Source: Curtobacterium guangdongense (lineage in GTDB: Bacteria; Actinomycetota; Actinomycetes; Actinomycetales; Microbacteriaceae). From it: a stretch of 64,000 bases of DNA. The notes under the pieces were generated by a model, which was not told where the DNA came from, did not search any database, and was given only the letters and a program-made list of their open reading frames with translations. The translations under genes were made by a program, and so were the position numbers. Position 1 is the first letter of the stretch. Every line of letters begins with the position of its first letter. The stretch covers positions 248,001 to 312,000 of the forward strand of contig NZ_JBMPIT010000006.1 in NCBI RefSeq assembly GCF_049341845.1, written 5' to 3'. This document shows, in pieces, positions 7,960 to 15,398 of this stretch.

Positions 7960-7999
7960 CCTAGTGGCGGTGACGACGGCGAGGGCGCACCATTGCCGC

Positions 8000-9091
8000 A
8001 TGAGACGACCCGAACTCGTCCGGCGCACCCTGGCTGCCGGATGCACGATCATCGCCGTCCTCGCGGGGTCCCTGATCCCCGCGGCGACCGCCGGCGCAGC
8101 GACGACCCCGGCGACCCCGGTCACCGCGCTGCGCGTCACGAAGAACGTCATGGTCGACCCCGCCGGCAAGGCCGTCAAGCTCCGCGGCGTGAACCGGTCC
8201 GGCACCGAGTACAACTGCCAGCAGGGTGGCGGGATCTTCTCCGGCCCGACCGACCAGGCGTCGATCGACCTGCTCCGCTCGTGGAACGTCAACACCGTGC
8301 GGATCCCGCTCAACGAGCACTGCTGGCTCGGTATCGACTGGGCACCGCAGTCGACGGGCGAGCCCTACCGCGCTGCGGTGCAGGACTACGTGAACCGGCT
8401 GGCCGCGAACGGCATCCGTTCGATCCTCGACCTGCACTTCACCGGTCCGGTCGCGATCTGGGGCGAGCAGGAGAAGGAGATGGCGAACACGACGTTCTCG
8501 TTGCCGTTCTGGACCTCGGTCGCGAGCCGGTTCGCCTCGAGCCCCGCCGTCCTCTACGAGCCGTTCAACGAACCCCACGACATCTCCGAGGCGTGCTGGC
8601 TGAACGGCTGCACGATGCCGGAGGGGTGGCAGGCGGCCGGGTACCAGCAGCTCGTGAACACGATCCGGGCCACCGGCGCGAAGCAACCGATCATCGTCAA
8701 CGGTCTCGACTGGGGCCACGACATGTCGCCGATGCTGCGCTCGCTGCCGAAGGACCCGGCGAAGGCCCTCGTCGCCGGGCAGCACCTCTACAACTTCAAG
8801 AGCTGCGTGACGGCGTCGTGCTGGTCGGCGAACTTCGCCCCGGTCGCCGCGCGGATGCCGATGGTCGCCGAGGAGATCGGCGTGAACGACTGCTCGACGG
8901 CCATGCCGCTGGCGTTCATGCGCTGGATGGACGCGAACGGCGGTGACGGGTACGTGTTCTGGAACTTCGGCACGACCGGCTGCCCCGACGGCGGCCAGTA
9001 CGGCGGTTCGGCGCTGATCAGCGACTGGAACGGCACCCCGACCCCGTACGGTGATGCGATCCGGCGGTACTTCCTCAGCCGCCCGATGTGA
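8000..9091 (+). CDS. Secreted glycoside hydrolase family 5 (cellulase-like)
   Basis: 363 residues with a signal peptide (basic RRPELVRR, hydrophobic core, AGA cleavage site near residue 33). The mature part looks like a GH5 barrel: KLRGVNRSG, VRIPLNEHCWL, the acid/base glutamate in FNEPHD (E191) and the nucleophile glutamate in VAEEIG (E291 or E292). Several cysteine pairs suggest disulfides in the exported enzyme. It probably hydrolyses a beta-1,4-glucan of plant cell walls; no carbohydrate-binding module is present. ATG 8000 is chosen over upstream GTG 7964 because the signal peptide starts there. It is divergent from the copper ATPase. Confidence 0.9.
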   Translation: MRRPELVRRTLAAGCTIIAVLAGSLIPAATAGAATTPATPVTALRVTKNVMVDPAGKAVKLRGVNRSGTEYNCQQGGGIFSGPTDQASIDLLRSWNVNTVRIPLNEHCWLGIDWAPQSTGEPYRAAVQDYVNRLAANGIRSILDLHFTGPVAIWGEQEKEMANTTFSLPFWTSVASRFASSPAVLYEPFNEPHDISEACWLNGCTMPEGWQAAGYQQLVNTIRATGAKQPIIVNGLDWGHDMSPMLRSLPKDPAKALVAGQHLYNFKSCVTASCWSANFAPVAARMPMVAEEIGVNDCSTAMPLAFMRWMDANGGDGYVFWNFGTTGCPDGGQYGGSALISDWNGTPTPYGDAIRRYFLSRPM

Positions 9092-9108
9092 TCAGCCGCC
9101 CGGTGTGA
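9075..9108. repeat. 17-base tandem duplication at a gene junction
   Basis: tcagccgcccgatgtga is followed directly by a copy differing at one base. The first copy holds the GH5 stop codon, and the second ends just before the stop of the convergent CPBP gene. Confidence 0.7.
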
Positions 9109-10089
9109 TCAGTCTCCCGGGCGGATCGACCCGGCGGACGCGACGGTCGTCGTCGGGGTGGACGCGAGTGCACCCCGGCGGCGGATCGCGCCGGTCGTGA
9201 CGAGCACGATGACGACGAGCGCGAGCACGATCCATCCGCCGTACCCGAGCGGACTGCGCGCCACGTCGGACACGTCGACGCCCGAAGCGACGAGGACCGC
9301 CCCCACGCCAGCCGCGCCGTTCACACCGGCGTGCGCGAAGACGGCGGGCCAGACCGATCCCGTGCGGAGTCGGAGCCACCCAAGGACGATGCCGAGCAGC
9401 ACGCACGCGACGACCATGAACACGACGCCGAGCCAGTCCGTGCGACCGAAGTTGTAGCCGAGCAGGATGATCGGCGCGTGCCAGACCCCCCAGACGACGC
9501 CGGACCCGACCAGCGCGACCCCGGTGCCGTACCGCTCGAGCGCCGGGACGAGGAAGCCCCGCCACCCGATCTCCTCGCCCACCGTGGCGAACGCGTTGAA
9601 CACCGAGACGAAGGGCACCTGCGCCAGCTGCACGGCGACGAGCAGCCCGATCGGCATCGGCAGCTCGCGGAGGCCAGCCGCGGCGAGGACGTCCCGGTAG
9701 CCGGAGAAGCCGACGAGGTCGACCGGGAACCAGCCGGCGAGCACCGCGACGACGAGCGCCGCGACCGGGAAGAGCACCCCGCCGAGGTACGCGAAGACGG
9801 TCACCCAGATCGTGCGGCGGACCGGGCGGAGCGGCCACACCCCGAGGAACCGCAGCACCGGACGCGGACGCCGTCGCCCGAGCAGCGCGAGGACGACGAC
9901 CGCCGAGAGCAGCGGGGTGAACATCATCCCGACGATGAACAGCGTGGCGAACGGCGTCCCGAGCCCGCGCCCGGACAGCCAGAGCGGGAGCGTCACCGCC
10001 CACGCTCCCCCGAGTGCGAGCACGACGAAGAGCGTGGTCGCCCACCCCGGGACGCTGCGGTCGACGGTCGACTCCCCCTGGTGGATCAT
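9109..10089 (-). CDS. CPBP family intramembrane glutamic endopeptidase
   Basis: 326 residues with about eight hydrophobic helices. The CPBP (Abi/Rce1-like) motifs are present: GEEIGWRGFL with the catalytic EExxxR, then VWGVWHAPI with the second-motif histidine, and a later HAGVN. Members cleave prenylated or signal-like membrane peptides; in bacteria the substrates are mostly unknown, and some act in bacteriocin self-immunity. TAGCAT lies six bases before the ATG and no RBS is visible, so it is probably leaderless. The neighbours do not suggest a bacteriocin locus. Confidence 0.88.
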   Translation of the reverse strand: MIHQGESTVDRSVPGWATTLFVVLALGGAWAVTLPLWLSGRGLGTPFATLFIVGMMFTPLLSAVVVLALLGRRRPRPVLRFLGVWPLRPVRRTIWVTVFAYLGGVLFPVAALVVAVLAGWFPVDLVGFSGYRDVLAAAGLRELPMPIGLLVAVQLAQVPFVSVFNAFATVGEEIGWRGFLVPALERYGTGVALVGSGVVWGVWHAPIILLGYNFGRTDWLGVVFMVVACVLLGIVLGWLRLRTGSVWPAVFAHAGVNGAAGVGAVLVASGVDVSDVARSPLGYGGWIVLALVVIVLVTTGAIRRRGALASTPTTTVASAGSIRPGD

Positions 10090-10114
10090 GCCGGAATGCT
10101 ACCGGCCACGACCG

Positions 10115-10531
10115 TCACGCCGCGGGCGGACCGTCCTGGGCGGCCTGCGGGTCCATCCACACGTACTCCCAGCGGTGGCCGTCCGGGTCCGTGAAGCTCC
10201 GCTGGTACATGAACCCGAGGTCCATCTCCGGCCGGTCCTCGGTTCCACCCGCTGCGACGGCCGCGTCGACGATGCGGTGCACGTCGTCCTTCGAGTCGGC
10301 ACTGAGGGAGTTGATCACCTCGATCGTCGAGGGGTCGGCGATCGCCTTGTCCGTGAACTCGGCGAACTTGGCCGCGGTCAGGACCATGACGTAGATCGTG
10401 TCGCTGACGACGACGCACGCGGCGGTCTCGTCGCTGAACACCGGGTTGATGGAGTACCCGAGCGCCTCGTAGAAGGCCTTCGAGCGGTCGAGGTCGGCGA
10501 CGGGCAGGTTGATGAAGACCATGGTCGGCAT
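10115..10531 (-). CDS. VOC family (glyoxalase-like) protein
   Basis: 138 residues with the paired beta-alpha-beta-beta-beta units of the VOC superfamily: MVFINLPVADLDRSKAFYEALGY at the N-terminus and FTDPDGHRWEYVWMD at the C-terminus. The final glutamate of HRWEYVW is the usual metal ligand position. This subgroup is a common single-domain protein of unknown substrate. ATG 10531 is chosen because the VOC fold starts there; the frame extends upstream to 10588 without conserved sequence. It lies 25 bases downstream of the CPBP gene's start region, on the same strand. Confidence 0.88.
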   Translation of the reverse strand: MPTMVFINLPVADLDRSKAFYEALGYSINPVFSDETAACVVVSDTIYVMVLTAAKFAEFTDKAIADPSTIEVINSLSADSKDDVHRIVDAAVAAGGTEDRPEMDLGFMYQRSFTDPDGHRWEYVWMDPQAAQDGPPAA

Positions 10532-10587
10532 GGACCCAACCTGGCCCTCCCGGGTGCGCACCGCAACCGTTTCGTCGCGGAACCCCA

Positions 10588-10631
10588 CGGACGGGAGGCA
10601 CGGTGCCAGCTGGCACCGTGCCTCCCGTCCG
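10588..10631. repeat. Perfect 44-base palindrome
   Basis: A perfect dyad of 22 + 22 bases centred between 10609 and 10610, with no unpaired loop. Each half begins cggacgggaggcacgg, a version of the 16-base dispersed element. It lies between the symporter operon, which ends at 10647, and the VOC gene, so it may end the upstream transcript. Confidence 0.9.
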
Positions 10632-10646
10632 AGAGGTGGTACAGGA

Positions 10647-10976
10647 TCAGGCGAGCTCGCGGCCCTCGCCTGCAGCCTTCTGGTTCGCCTCGGCCTCGGC
10701 CTGGCCGATGATGTCCTCCGCCGGGACGGGCGCGAGCCGGTCCCAGAGGAAGAAGAGGAGCCCGCCGGCGAGCATCGAGAGCCCGACCCAGAGGTTGATG
10801 TGGATGCCGCCGGTCTTCTCCGGGTCGGTGTCCCAGTGCACGATCCCGACGATCGTCGTGATGATGCCGTAGAGGACGAACAGGCCGCCGAGGATGCGGC
10901 GCAGGTCGAGACGGCGGGTGGAGCGGACGAGCGCGGCCTTCTGCTCGTCCGTCATCGAGGTGGTGGTGTCACTCAT
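10647..10976 (-). CDS. Small membrane protein paired with the sodium:solute symporter
   Basis: 109 residues with two hydrophobic helices (about residues 29-47 and 61-78) and a charged C-terminus ending AEAEANQKAAGEGREL. The RBS AAGGAG precedes the ATG. It begins 20 bases after the symporter stop and is surely co-transcribed with it. Small two-helix proteins next to SSS transporters can be accessory subunits, as MctB is for the actinobacterial monocarboxylate transporter MctC; here that is only inferred from position. No domain is recognised. Confidence 0.8.
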   Translation of the reverse strand: MSDTTTSMTDEQKAALVRSTRRLDLRRILGGLFVLYGIITTIVGIVHWDTDPEKTGGIHINLWVGLSMLAGGLLFFLWDRLAPVPAEDIIGQAEAEANQKAAGEGRELA

Positions 10977-10996
10977 GAGCGGTGATCTCCTTCGGA

Positions 10997-12667
10997 TCAG
11001 AGGAACGGCAGGTAGAGGACGACGCAGAGCACGAGGGCGATCGTGCCGAGGAGCGCCGGCGAGCGGTACCAGGCGGTGTCGGTCGCGACGGCGTCACCGT
11101 GCATGTCGATCTTGCCGACGCCGTAGACCAGGCCGCCGAGGTCCTTCTCGGCCTTGGGCTTGGTGAACATCGACACGACGAACCCGACGACGAGCACCGT
11201 GACGAACGAGATGATCGCGCCGTACAGCGTCTCGGCGGTCCCGGTGGCGAACAGCTTCGGGTTGACCAGGTACGCGATCCAGGTGATCGTCGGCGTCACG
11301 ATGCCGAGGATGTAGCCCCACAGCGCGCCCTGGGTGGTCATCCGCTTCCAGAGCAGACCGAGGATGAACACGGCGAACAGCGGCGCGTTGAAGAACGAGA
11401 ACAGCGTCTGCATGTACGTCATGATGTTCCCCGCCTGGGCGGCGATGAACGCGGTGGCGATGCCGACGAGGACACCGACGACGGTGACCCAGCGACCGGT
11501 CTTCAGGTAGTGCACGTCCGGCATGTTCGGCTTGATGTAGCGCTGCCAGATGTCGTAGGTGAAGACCGTGTTGAACGAGGAGACGTTCGCGGCCATGCCG
11601 GCCATGAAGCTCGCGAGGAGCCCCGTCACCGCGACGCCGAGGACGCCGGTCGGCAGGTACATCTGGATGAGCTTCGGGATCGCGTCGTTGTACGTCAGCG
11701 TGCCGTCGGCGAACTGGTTGCCGACGACCGCGGCGGCGATGAGACCGGGGATCACGACGATGAAGGGGATGAAGAGCTTCGGGATCGCGGCGATGAGCGG
11801 GGTGCGGCGGGCGGCGGACATGTTCTTCGCCGAGAACGCGCGCTGCACCTCGGTGAAGTTCGTCGTCCAGTAGCCGAAGCCGAGCACGAAGCCGAGGCCC
11901 AGGACGATGGCGAGCCAGTTGGCGCCGATCGGGTTGGTCACGTCACCGAAGCCGGTGCCTGCCCACGCCTGCAGGTGCTGCACGCCCTGCGTCTCGATGA
12001 TCGCGGACTTGAGGCCGCTCCAGCCGCCGACGCGGTGCAGGCCGACGATCGTCAGCGGGACGAGCCCGGCGATGATCACGAAGAACTGCATGACCTCGTT
12101 GTAGATCGCGCTCGAGAGCCCACCGAGGGTGATGTACGCCAGCACGAAGCCCGCGGAGACGATGATGGCGAGCCACTCCGGCCAACCGAGCATCGCCTCG
12201 ATGACGATCGCCATCGCGTAGAGGTTGATGCCGGCGATCAGGACGTTCGACACCGCGAACGCGATCGAGTTCACCAGGTGCGGCGCCTTGCCGAAGCGGC
12301 GGAGCATGAACTCCGGCACCGACCGGACCTTGGAGCCGTAGTAGAACGGCATCATCACGAGCCCGAGGAACACCATCGCCGGCACGGCACCGACGAGGTA
12401 GTAGTGCAGGGTCGCCATGCCGATCTGGGCACCGTTGGCGGCCATGCCGAGGATCTCGGTCGCGCCGAGGTTGGCGGACACGAACGCCAGACCGGTGATC
12501 CAGGCGGGCATCGAGCGGCCGGACAGGAAGAAGTCCATGCTCGTCCTGACCTGTTTCCGGGCGGTGAACCCGATCCCGATGACGACCGCGAAGTACACGA
12601 TGATCATCAGGTAGTCGACCCAGCCCAGGTTGAGCTGGATCCCGTTGTTCGCTGCAGCGAGAACCAT
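10997..12667 (-). CDS. Sodium:solute symporter (SSS family), sugar-transporter-like
   Basis: 556 residues and about 14 transmembrane helices. Features of the SSS (APC-superfamily LeuT fold) transporters include FFLSGRSMPAWITGLAFVSANLGATE near the N-terminus, with the substrate/Na-site helix, and the central GYWTTNFTEVQRAFSA segment. The closest remembered pattern is the SglT/galactose-type subgroup. GGAG lies seven bases before the ATG. The upstream spacer carries two palindromes (12725-12738, 12781-12792), so expression is likely controlled by a substrate-responsive repressor. Substrate cannot be read from sequence. Confidence 0.9.
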   Translation of the reverse strand: MVLAAANNGIQLNLGWVDYLMIIVYFAVVIGIGFTARKQVRTSMDFFLSGRSMPAWITGLAFVSANLGATEILGMAANGAQIGMATLHYYLVGAVPAMVFLGLVMMPFYYGSKVRSVPEFMLRRFGKAPHLVNSIAFAVSNVLIAGINLYAMAIVIEAMLGWPEWLAIIVSAGFVLAYITLGGLSSAIYNEVMQFFVIIAGLVPLTIVGLHRVGGWSGLKSAIIETQGVQHLQAWAGTGFGDVTNPIGANWLAIVLGLGFVLGFGYWTTNFTEVQRAFSAKNMSAARRTPLIAAIPKLFIPFIVVIPGLIAAAVVGNQFADGTLTYNDAIPKLIQMYLPTGVLGVAVTGLLASFMAGMAANVSSFNTVFTYDIWQRYIKPNMPDVHYLKTGRWVTVVGVLVGIATAFIAAQAGNIMTYMQTLFSFFNAPLFAVFILGLLWKRMTTQGALWGYILGIVTPTITWIAYLVNPKLFATGTAETLYGAIISFVTVLVVGFVVSMFTKPKAEKDLGGLVYGVGKIDMHGDAVATDTAWYRSPALLGTIALVLCVVLYLPFL

Positions 12668-12724
12668 GTATTGACTCCACGTCGATGTGCTGTGATCCGC
12701 GTCTGCGCAGATCCATCGGGGGAC

Positions 12725-12738
12725 ACTACCCGGGTAGT
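12725..12738. promoter_or_regulatory. 14-base perfect palindrome upstream of the symporter
   Basis: actacccgggtagt is a perfect dyad in the 188-base spacer between the symporter and aroQ. It is a candidate repressor operator for the symporter. Confidence 0.45.
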
Positions 12739-12780
12739 ACCGTTTTGTAACTTTTGCGCCGATCCGCGCGGTGGCCTATT

Positions 12781-12792
12781 GTGACCGTTCAC
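12781..12792. promoter_or_regulatory. Candidate operator GTGACCGTTCAC
   Basis: An imperfect dyad (GTGA/TCAC arms) between the symporter and aroQ promoters. The spacing does not fit the CRP/GlxR consensus (TGTGA-N6-TCACA), so a GntR-like protein is as plausible. Confidence 0.35.
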
Positions 12793-12855
12793 ATAGCCAT
12801 GGCATGTGTCATGCGAACCGGGGGACGCCGCAATCCCCGCCGGTAGGCTCTGGAC

Positions 12856-13302
12856 ATGACCGAGCAGTCGCGCATCCTCGTCCTCAACGGCCCGAACCTC
12901 GACATCCTCGGCCGGCGCGACCCGGAGCAGTACGGCGCTGTGACACTCGCCGAGATCGAGGCGATCGTGCACACCGAGGCAGCGGTCCACGAACTCGAGG
13001 CGGACTTCCGCCAGACGAACCGTGAGGGCGAGCTCGTCGAGTGGCTGCACGAGGCGCTCGACGACTTCGTCGGCGTCGTCATCAACCCCGCGGCGTACGC
13101 GCACACCTCGGTCGCGCTGCACGACGCCGTCGAGGCACTCTCGGTCCCGGTCGTCGAGGTGCACATCTCGAACACCTGGAAGCGGGAGCCGTTCCGCCAC
13201 GTCGACCACGTGGCCACGGCGGCCACCGCGGTGATCGCCGGCGCCGGCGCGGACGGCTACCGCCTGGCGGTCGCGCACGTCGCGTCGCTGCTGACGCGCT
13301 GA
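12856..13302 (+). CDS. aroQ: Type II 3-dehydroquinate dehydratase
   Basis: 148 residues, the normal length for the small dodecameric type II enzyme that converts 3-dehydroquinate to 3-dehydroshikimate in the shikimate pathway. Visible motifs are LNGPNLDILGRRDPEQYG with the catalytic Tyr, QTNREGELVEWLH with the lid Arg, NPAAYAHTSVALHDA with the active-site Asn and His, and EVHISNTWKREPFR. TAGGCT lies six bases before the ATG and no RBS is evident, so it looks leaderless. No other shikimate gene is adjacent; it may also serve quinate or dehydroquinate catabolism. Confidence 0.95.
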   Translation: MTEQSRILVLNGPNLDILGRRDPEQYGAVTLAEIEAIVHTEAAVHELEADFRQTNREGELVEWLHEALDDFVGVVINPAAYAHTSVALHDAVEALSVPVVEVHISNTWKREPFRHVDHVATAATAVIAGAGADGYRLAVAHVASLLTR

Positions 13303-13321
13303 CGGGGCGGCCGCGGCGCGG

Positions 13322-13918
13322 CTAGAAGTCGGCGGGTCGGGGGACGTCCGTCGCGGCGGCCGTGACGAAGCCGCCGCGGATGATGGGCAGTGCGCGGCGG
13401 ACGGCCTGGTCGATGCGCAGCTCGAGGTCGATGTTCGAGATGTCGTAGCCGCCCTCGCGCTTGGTGAAGTCGCGCTCGTTGCCGAAGACGCCGATCGGGA
13501 GCGTCGTGGACTGGAAGAAGCCGAACAGCGGACGCATCTGGTGCTCGACGAGCAGTGCGTGCCGGTCGCTCCCGCCCGTGGCGGTGAGGAGGACCGGGGT
13601 GTCGACGAGGTCGTACTGCCCGATCCAGTCGAAGAAGAGCTTGAACGCGCCGGAGTACGCGGCACGGAACGCCGGACTGCCGACGACGAGCACGTCGGCC
13701 GACTCCACCGCCTCGAGGGCGGCGACCGTGGTCGGGGACATCGCCGAACGGTCGGACGCAGCACCGAGGTCGGCGAGCAGCGGTCCGATCTCGACGGTCA
13801 GGGTGCGCGCGTCCTCGATCTCCTCACCGAGTCGCGCGACGGTGGCGGCGACCAGGGTCGAGGTGCGCGACGGGTCGGATGGGCTGCCGCTGACGCCGAC
13901 GACGAGTTCTCCGCTCAT
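13322..13918 (-). CDS. NAD(P)H-dependent FMN reductase
   Basis: 198 residues with a flavodoxin-like fold: VVGVSGSPSDPSRTSTL (phosphate loop, residues 5-21) and ADVLVVGSPAFRAAYSGAFKLFFDWI (the typical GSPxYxxxxSGxxKxxxD pattern of MsuE/SsuE-like reductases). It would supply reduced FMN to a two-component monooxygenase; an LLM oxidoreductase exists at 39.5 kb but is not adjacent. An alternative GTG start five codons upstream (13933) has TACCCG seven bases before it and could be the true leaderless start. Confidence 0.88.
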   Translation of the reverse strand: MSGELVVGVSGSPSDPSRTSTLVAATVARLGEEIEDARTLTVEIGPLLADLGAASDRSAMSPTTVAALEAVESADVLVVGSPAFRAAYSGAFKLFFDWIGQYDLVDTPVLLTATGGSDRHALLVEHQMRPLFGFFQSTTLPIGVFGNERDFTKREGGYDISNIDLELRIDQAVRRALPIIRGGFVTAAATDVPRPADF

Positions 13919-14005
13919 GCGTTCGATGCTCACACGCTCCCGGGTACCCCCGCACGGTTGTGACGACATGTGTCGCCCCAGGCACCCCCGCGTACCGTTC
14001 GGCGC

Positions 14006-14497
14006 ATGCAGACGTTCCTGCCGTTCGCCGACTTCCACGCATCGGCCAAGTCCCTCGACGACCGGCGGCTCGGCAAGCAGCGCGTCGAGACCCTGCAGGT
14101 GATGCGGGCCCTGACGCTGCCGGACTACGGATGGCAGCACCACCCCGTCGTGGCGATGTGGCGCGGGTACCGGCCGGCGCTGATGGCCTACCAGGACGCC
14201 GTCTGCGCCGTCTGGCTGGACCGCGGGCACGTCGACACGTGTCTCGCGAAGACGCTGGCCGACCTCGGTCGCTCCCCCGAGGACCTCGACGCCTACGAAC
14301 GCGGCGATTACCCGGTGCCGCCGTGGAACGACGACGAAGCCGTGCACCGGTCGCATCGGTCGAAGCTCGTGCAGAAGGACCGGGAGTACTACCTGCCACT
14401 CTTCCCCGACGTCCCCGACGACCTCGACTACGTCTGGCCGGTGCCGTCGGCGGGGGCTACGCGATCGGCGTCCACTTCCCGCCGTCGCGGCGCGTGA
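14006..14497 (+). CDS. MSMEG_6728 family protein
   Basis: 163 residues beginning MQTFLPFADFHASAKSLDDR, then RLGKQRVETLQVMRAL and YGWQHHPVVAMWRGY, the recognisable pattern of the actinobacterial MSMEG_6728 family. This family resembles pyrimidine-dimer DNA glycosylases (T4 endonuclease V-like) in motif layout, but activity has not been assigned to my knowledge. TACCGT lies seven bases before the ATG, suggesting a leaderless transcript. The last 15 or so residues after YVWPVP look like read-through into the antisense of the next gene, with which it overlaps by 41 bases. Confidence 0.85.
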   Translation: MQTFLPFADFHASAKSLDDRRLGKQRVETLQVMRALTLPDYGWQHHPVVAMWRGYRPALMAYQDAVCAVWLDRGHVDTCLAKTLADLGRSPEDLDAYERGDYPVPPWNDDEAVHRSHRSKLVQKDREYYLPLFPDVPDDLDYVWPVPSAGATRSASTSRRRGA

Positions 14498-14747
14498 CCC
14501 GGTCGGAGCGGATCTCCACGGTGTCCCGCAGGCCGGCGACCGCGAGCCTTGCGACCGCGATCGCGACCTCGTCGTCACCCGCCTCGTAACGGACCACCGC
14601 GCACGGGACGCCCCGGATCAGCCGGACGTCCTGCGCCTCGACGACCACCTGCTCGGCGACGAGTCGAGCGGCAGCCGGGAGCACGGCGTCGGGGGCGACA
14701 CCGGGCGCCAGGGCACCGACGGCGAGGGTCCCACGGTACGAGGGCAC
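14457..14747 (-). CDS. Small conserved-looking protein of unknown function
   Basis: 96 residues from GTG 14747 (VPSYRGTLAVGAL at the start). The C-terminal half (VVRYEAGDDEVAIAVARLAV, VEIRSDRVTRR) has strong codon bias and a regular alternating beta/alpha pattern, so it looks real. No domain is recognised. The frame is open to 14825, but that part is GC-repeat sequence with poor protein character. It overlaps the 3' end of the MSMEG_6728 gene by 41 bases in the opposite direction, a long overlap for convergent genes. Confidence 0.6.
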   Translation of the reverse strand: MPSYRGTLAVGALAPGVAPDAVLPAAARLVAEQVVVEAQDVRLIRGVPCAVVRYEAGDDEVAIAVARLAVAGLRDTVEIRSDRVTRRDGGKWTPIA

Positions 14748-14780
14748 AGGCCAACGGTAGCGACGCACGGCGCCGCACAG

Positions 14781-14817
14781 CGCACGGGGCACGGCGCACG
14801 GGGCACGGCGCACGGGG
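14781..14817. repeat. 14-base tandem repeat, 2.6 copies
   Basis: The unit cgcacggggcacgg occurs at 14781-14794 and 14795-14808, with a 9-base partial copy to 14817. Confidence 0.85.
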
Positions 14818-14830
14818 AAGCGCACCCGGT

Positions 14831-15013
14831 CCCGCCACGGACGGAGGGGATCCGGGGACGTCGTACAGGGATGACGTCCCGCGATCCGTGGCGGGGCTCC
14901 GGGTGCTGCGGGGCACGACGACAGGGGATGTCGTGACCCGCTCCGGACGCGTGCTTCACAGGACGCGTCCGGCTGATCGCGCCGATCGGATCCCGAGGGG
15001 GGAACCGGATCCG
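14831..15013. other. Array of four to five stable hairpins, possible structured RNA
   Basis: This spacer holds consecutive inverted repeats: an 11-bp outer stem (14831-14841 with 14885-14895) enclosing an 8-bp stem (14855-14862 with 14873-14880), then a 6-bp stem (14914-14919/14930-14935), a 10-bp stem (14943-14952/14963-14972) and a 7-bp stem (14987-14993/15007-15013). Two loops share the sequence acaggg-atg. It would be transcribed as the 3' UTR of the membrane protein gene ending at 15028, or as the leader of the gene starting at 14747. Confidence 0.55.
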
Positions 15014-15027
15014 GGCGGCGCGGGTCT

Positions 15028-15294
15028 TCAGCGGTGCTCGGTGTCCTCTCGGTACCGCTCCGACTCGGTCGGGGCGGGCATCGATCGACACGTCGCAGCG
15101 GGGCGGATCATCGGGAGCACCGCGCTCCCGATGGTCGCGAGCGCCCCGATGACGGCGATGAGCCCGAGGGGCGCCGAACCGAGATCGTGCCCTGCGGCGA
15201 CGGCGAGTGCGAGGACGGTCGCGGGCGCCGGCAGGAGCTGCACCACCCGGAAGCGGTCCTCCCGGGCGACTCGAGTCGTCATCGCGTTTGCCAT
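15028..15294 (-). CDS. Small two-helix membrane protein
   Basis: 88 residues from ATG 15294; an alternative in-frame start lies at 15327. Two hydrophobic segments (about residues 17-35 and 41-62) are separated by a short loop, and the C-terminal tail is polar (TESERYREDTEHR). No recognised domain. The gene lies 104 bases from the cysteine desulfurase stop, so it may be a separate transcription unit. Only moderate confidence because it is short and lacks a strong RBS. Confidence 0.55.
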   Translation of the reverse strand: MANAMTTRVAREDRFRVVQLLPAPATVLALAVAAGHDLGSAPLGLIAVIGALATIGSAVLPMIRPAATCRSMPAPTESERYREDTEHR

Positions 15295-15398
15295 GTGAAC
15301 ACTCTGGCCGAGATCGCGTGTCCGCAAAAGGGGGGACAGGTCCCCAGTGATGGAGTAGAACGTCTAGTACACCCTGAGACGGCGGCGGAGTCGAGGGC

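Noticed and set aside
12781..12792. CRP/GlxR site
   Set aside because: The half sites are four bases apart instead of six, so the consensus is not met; kept only as a generic operator candidate.
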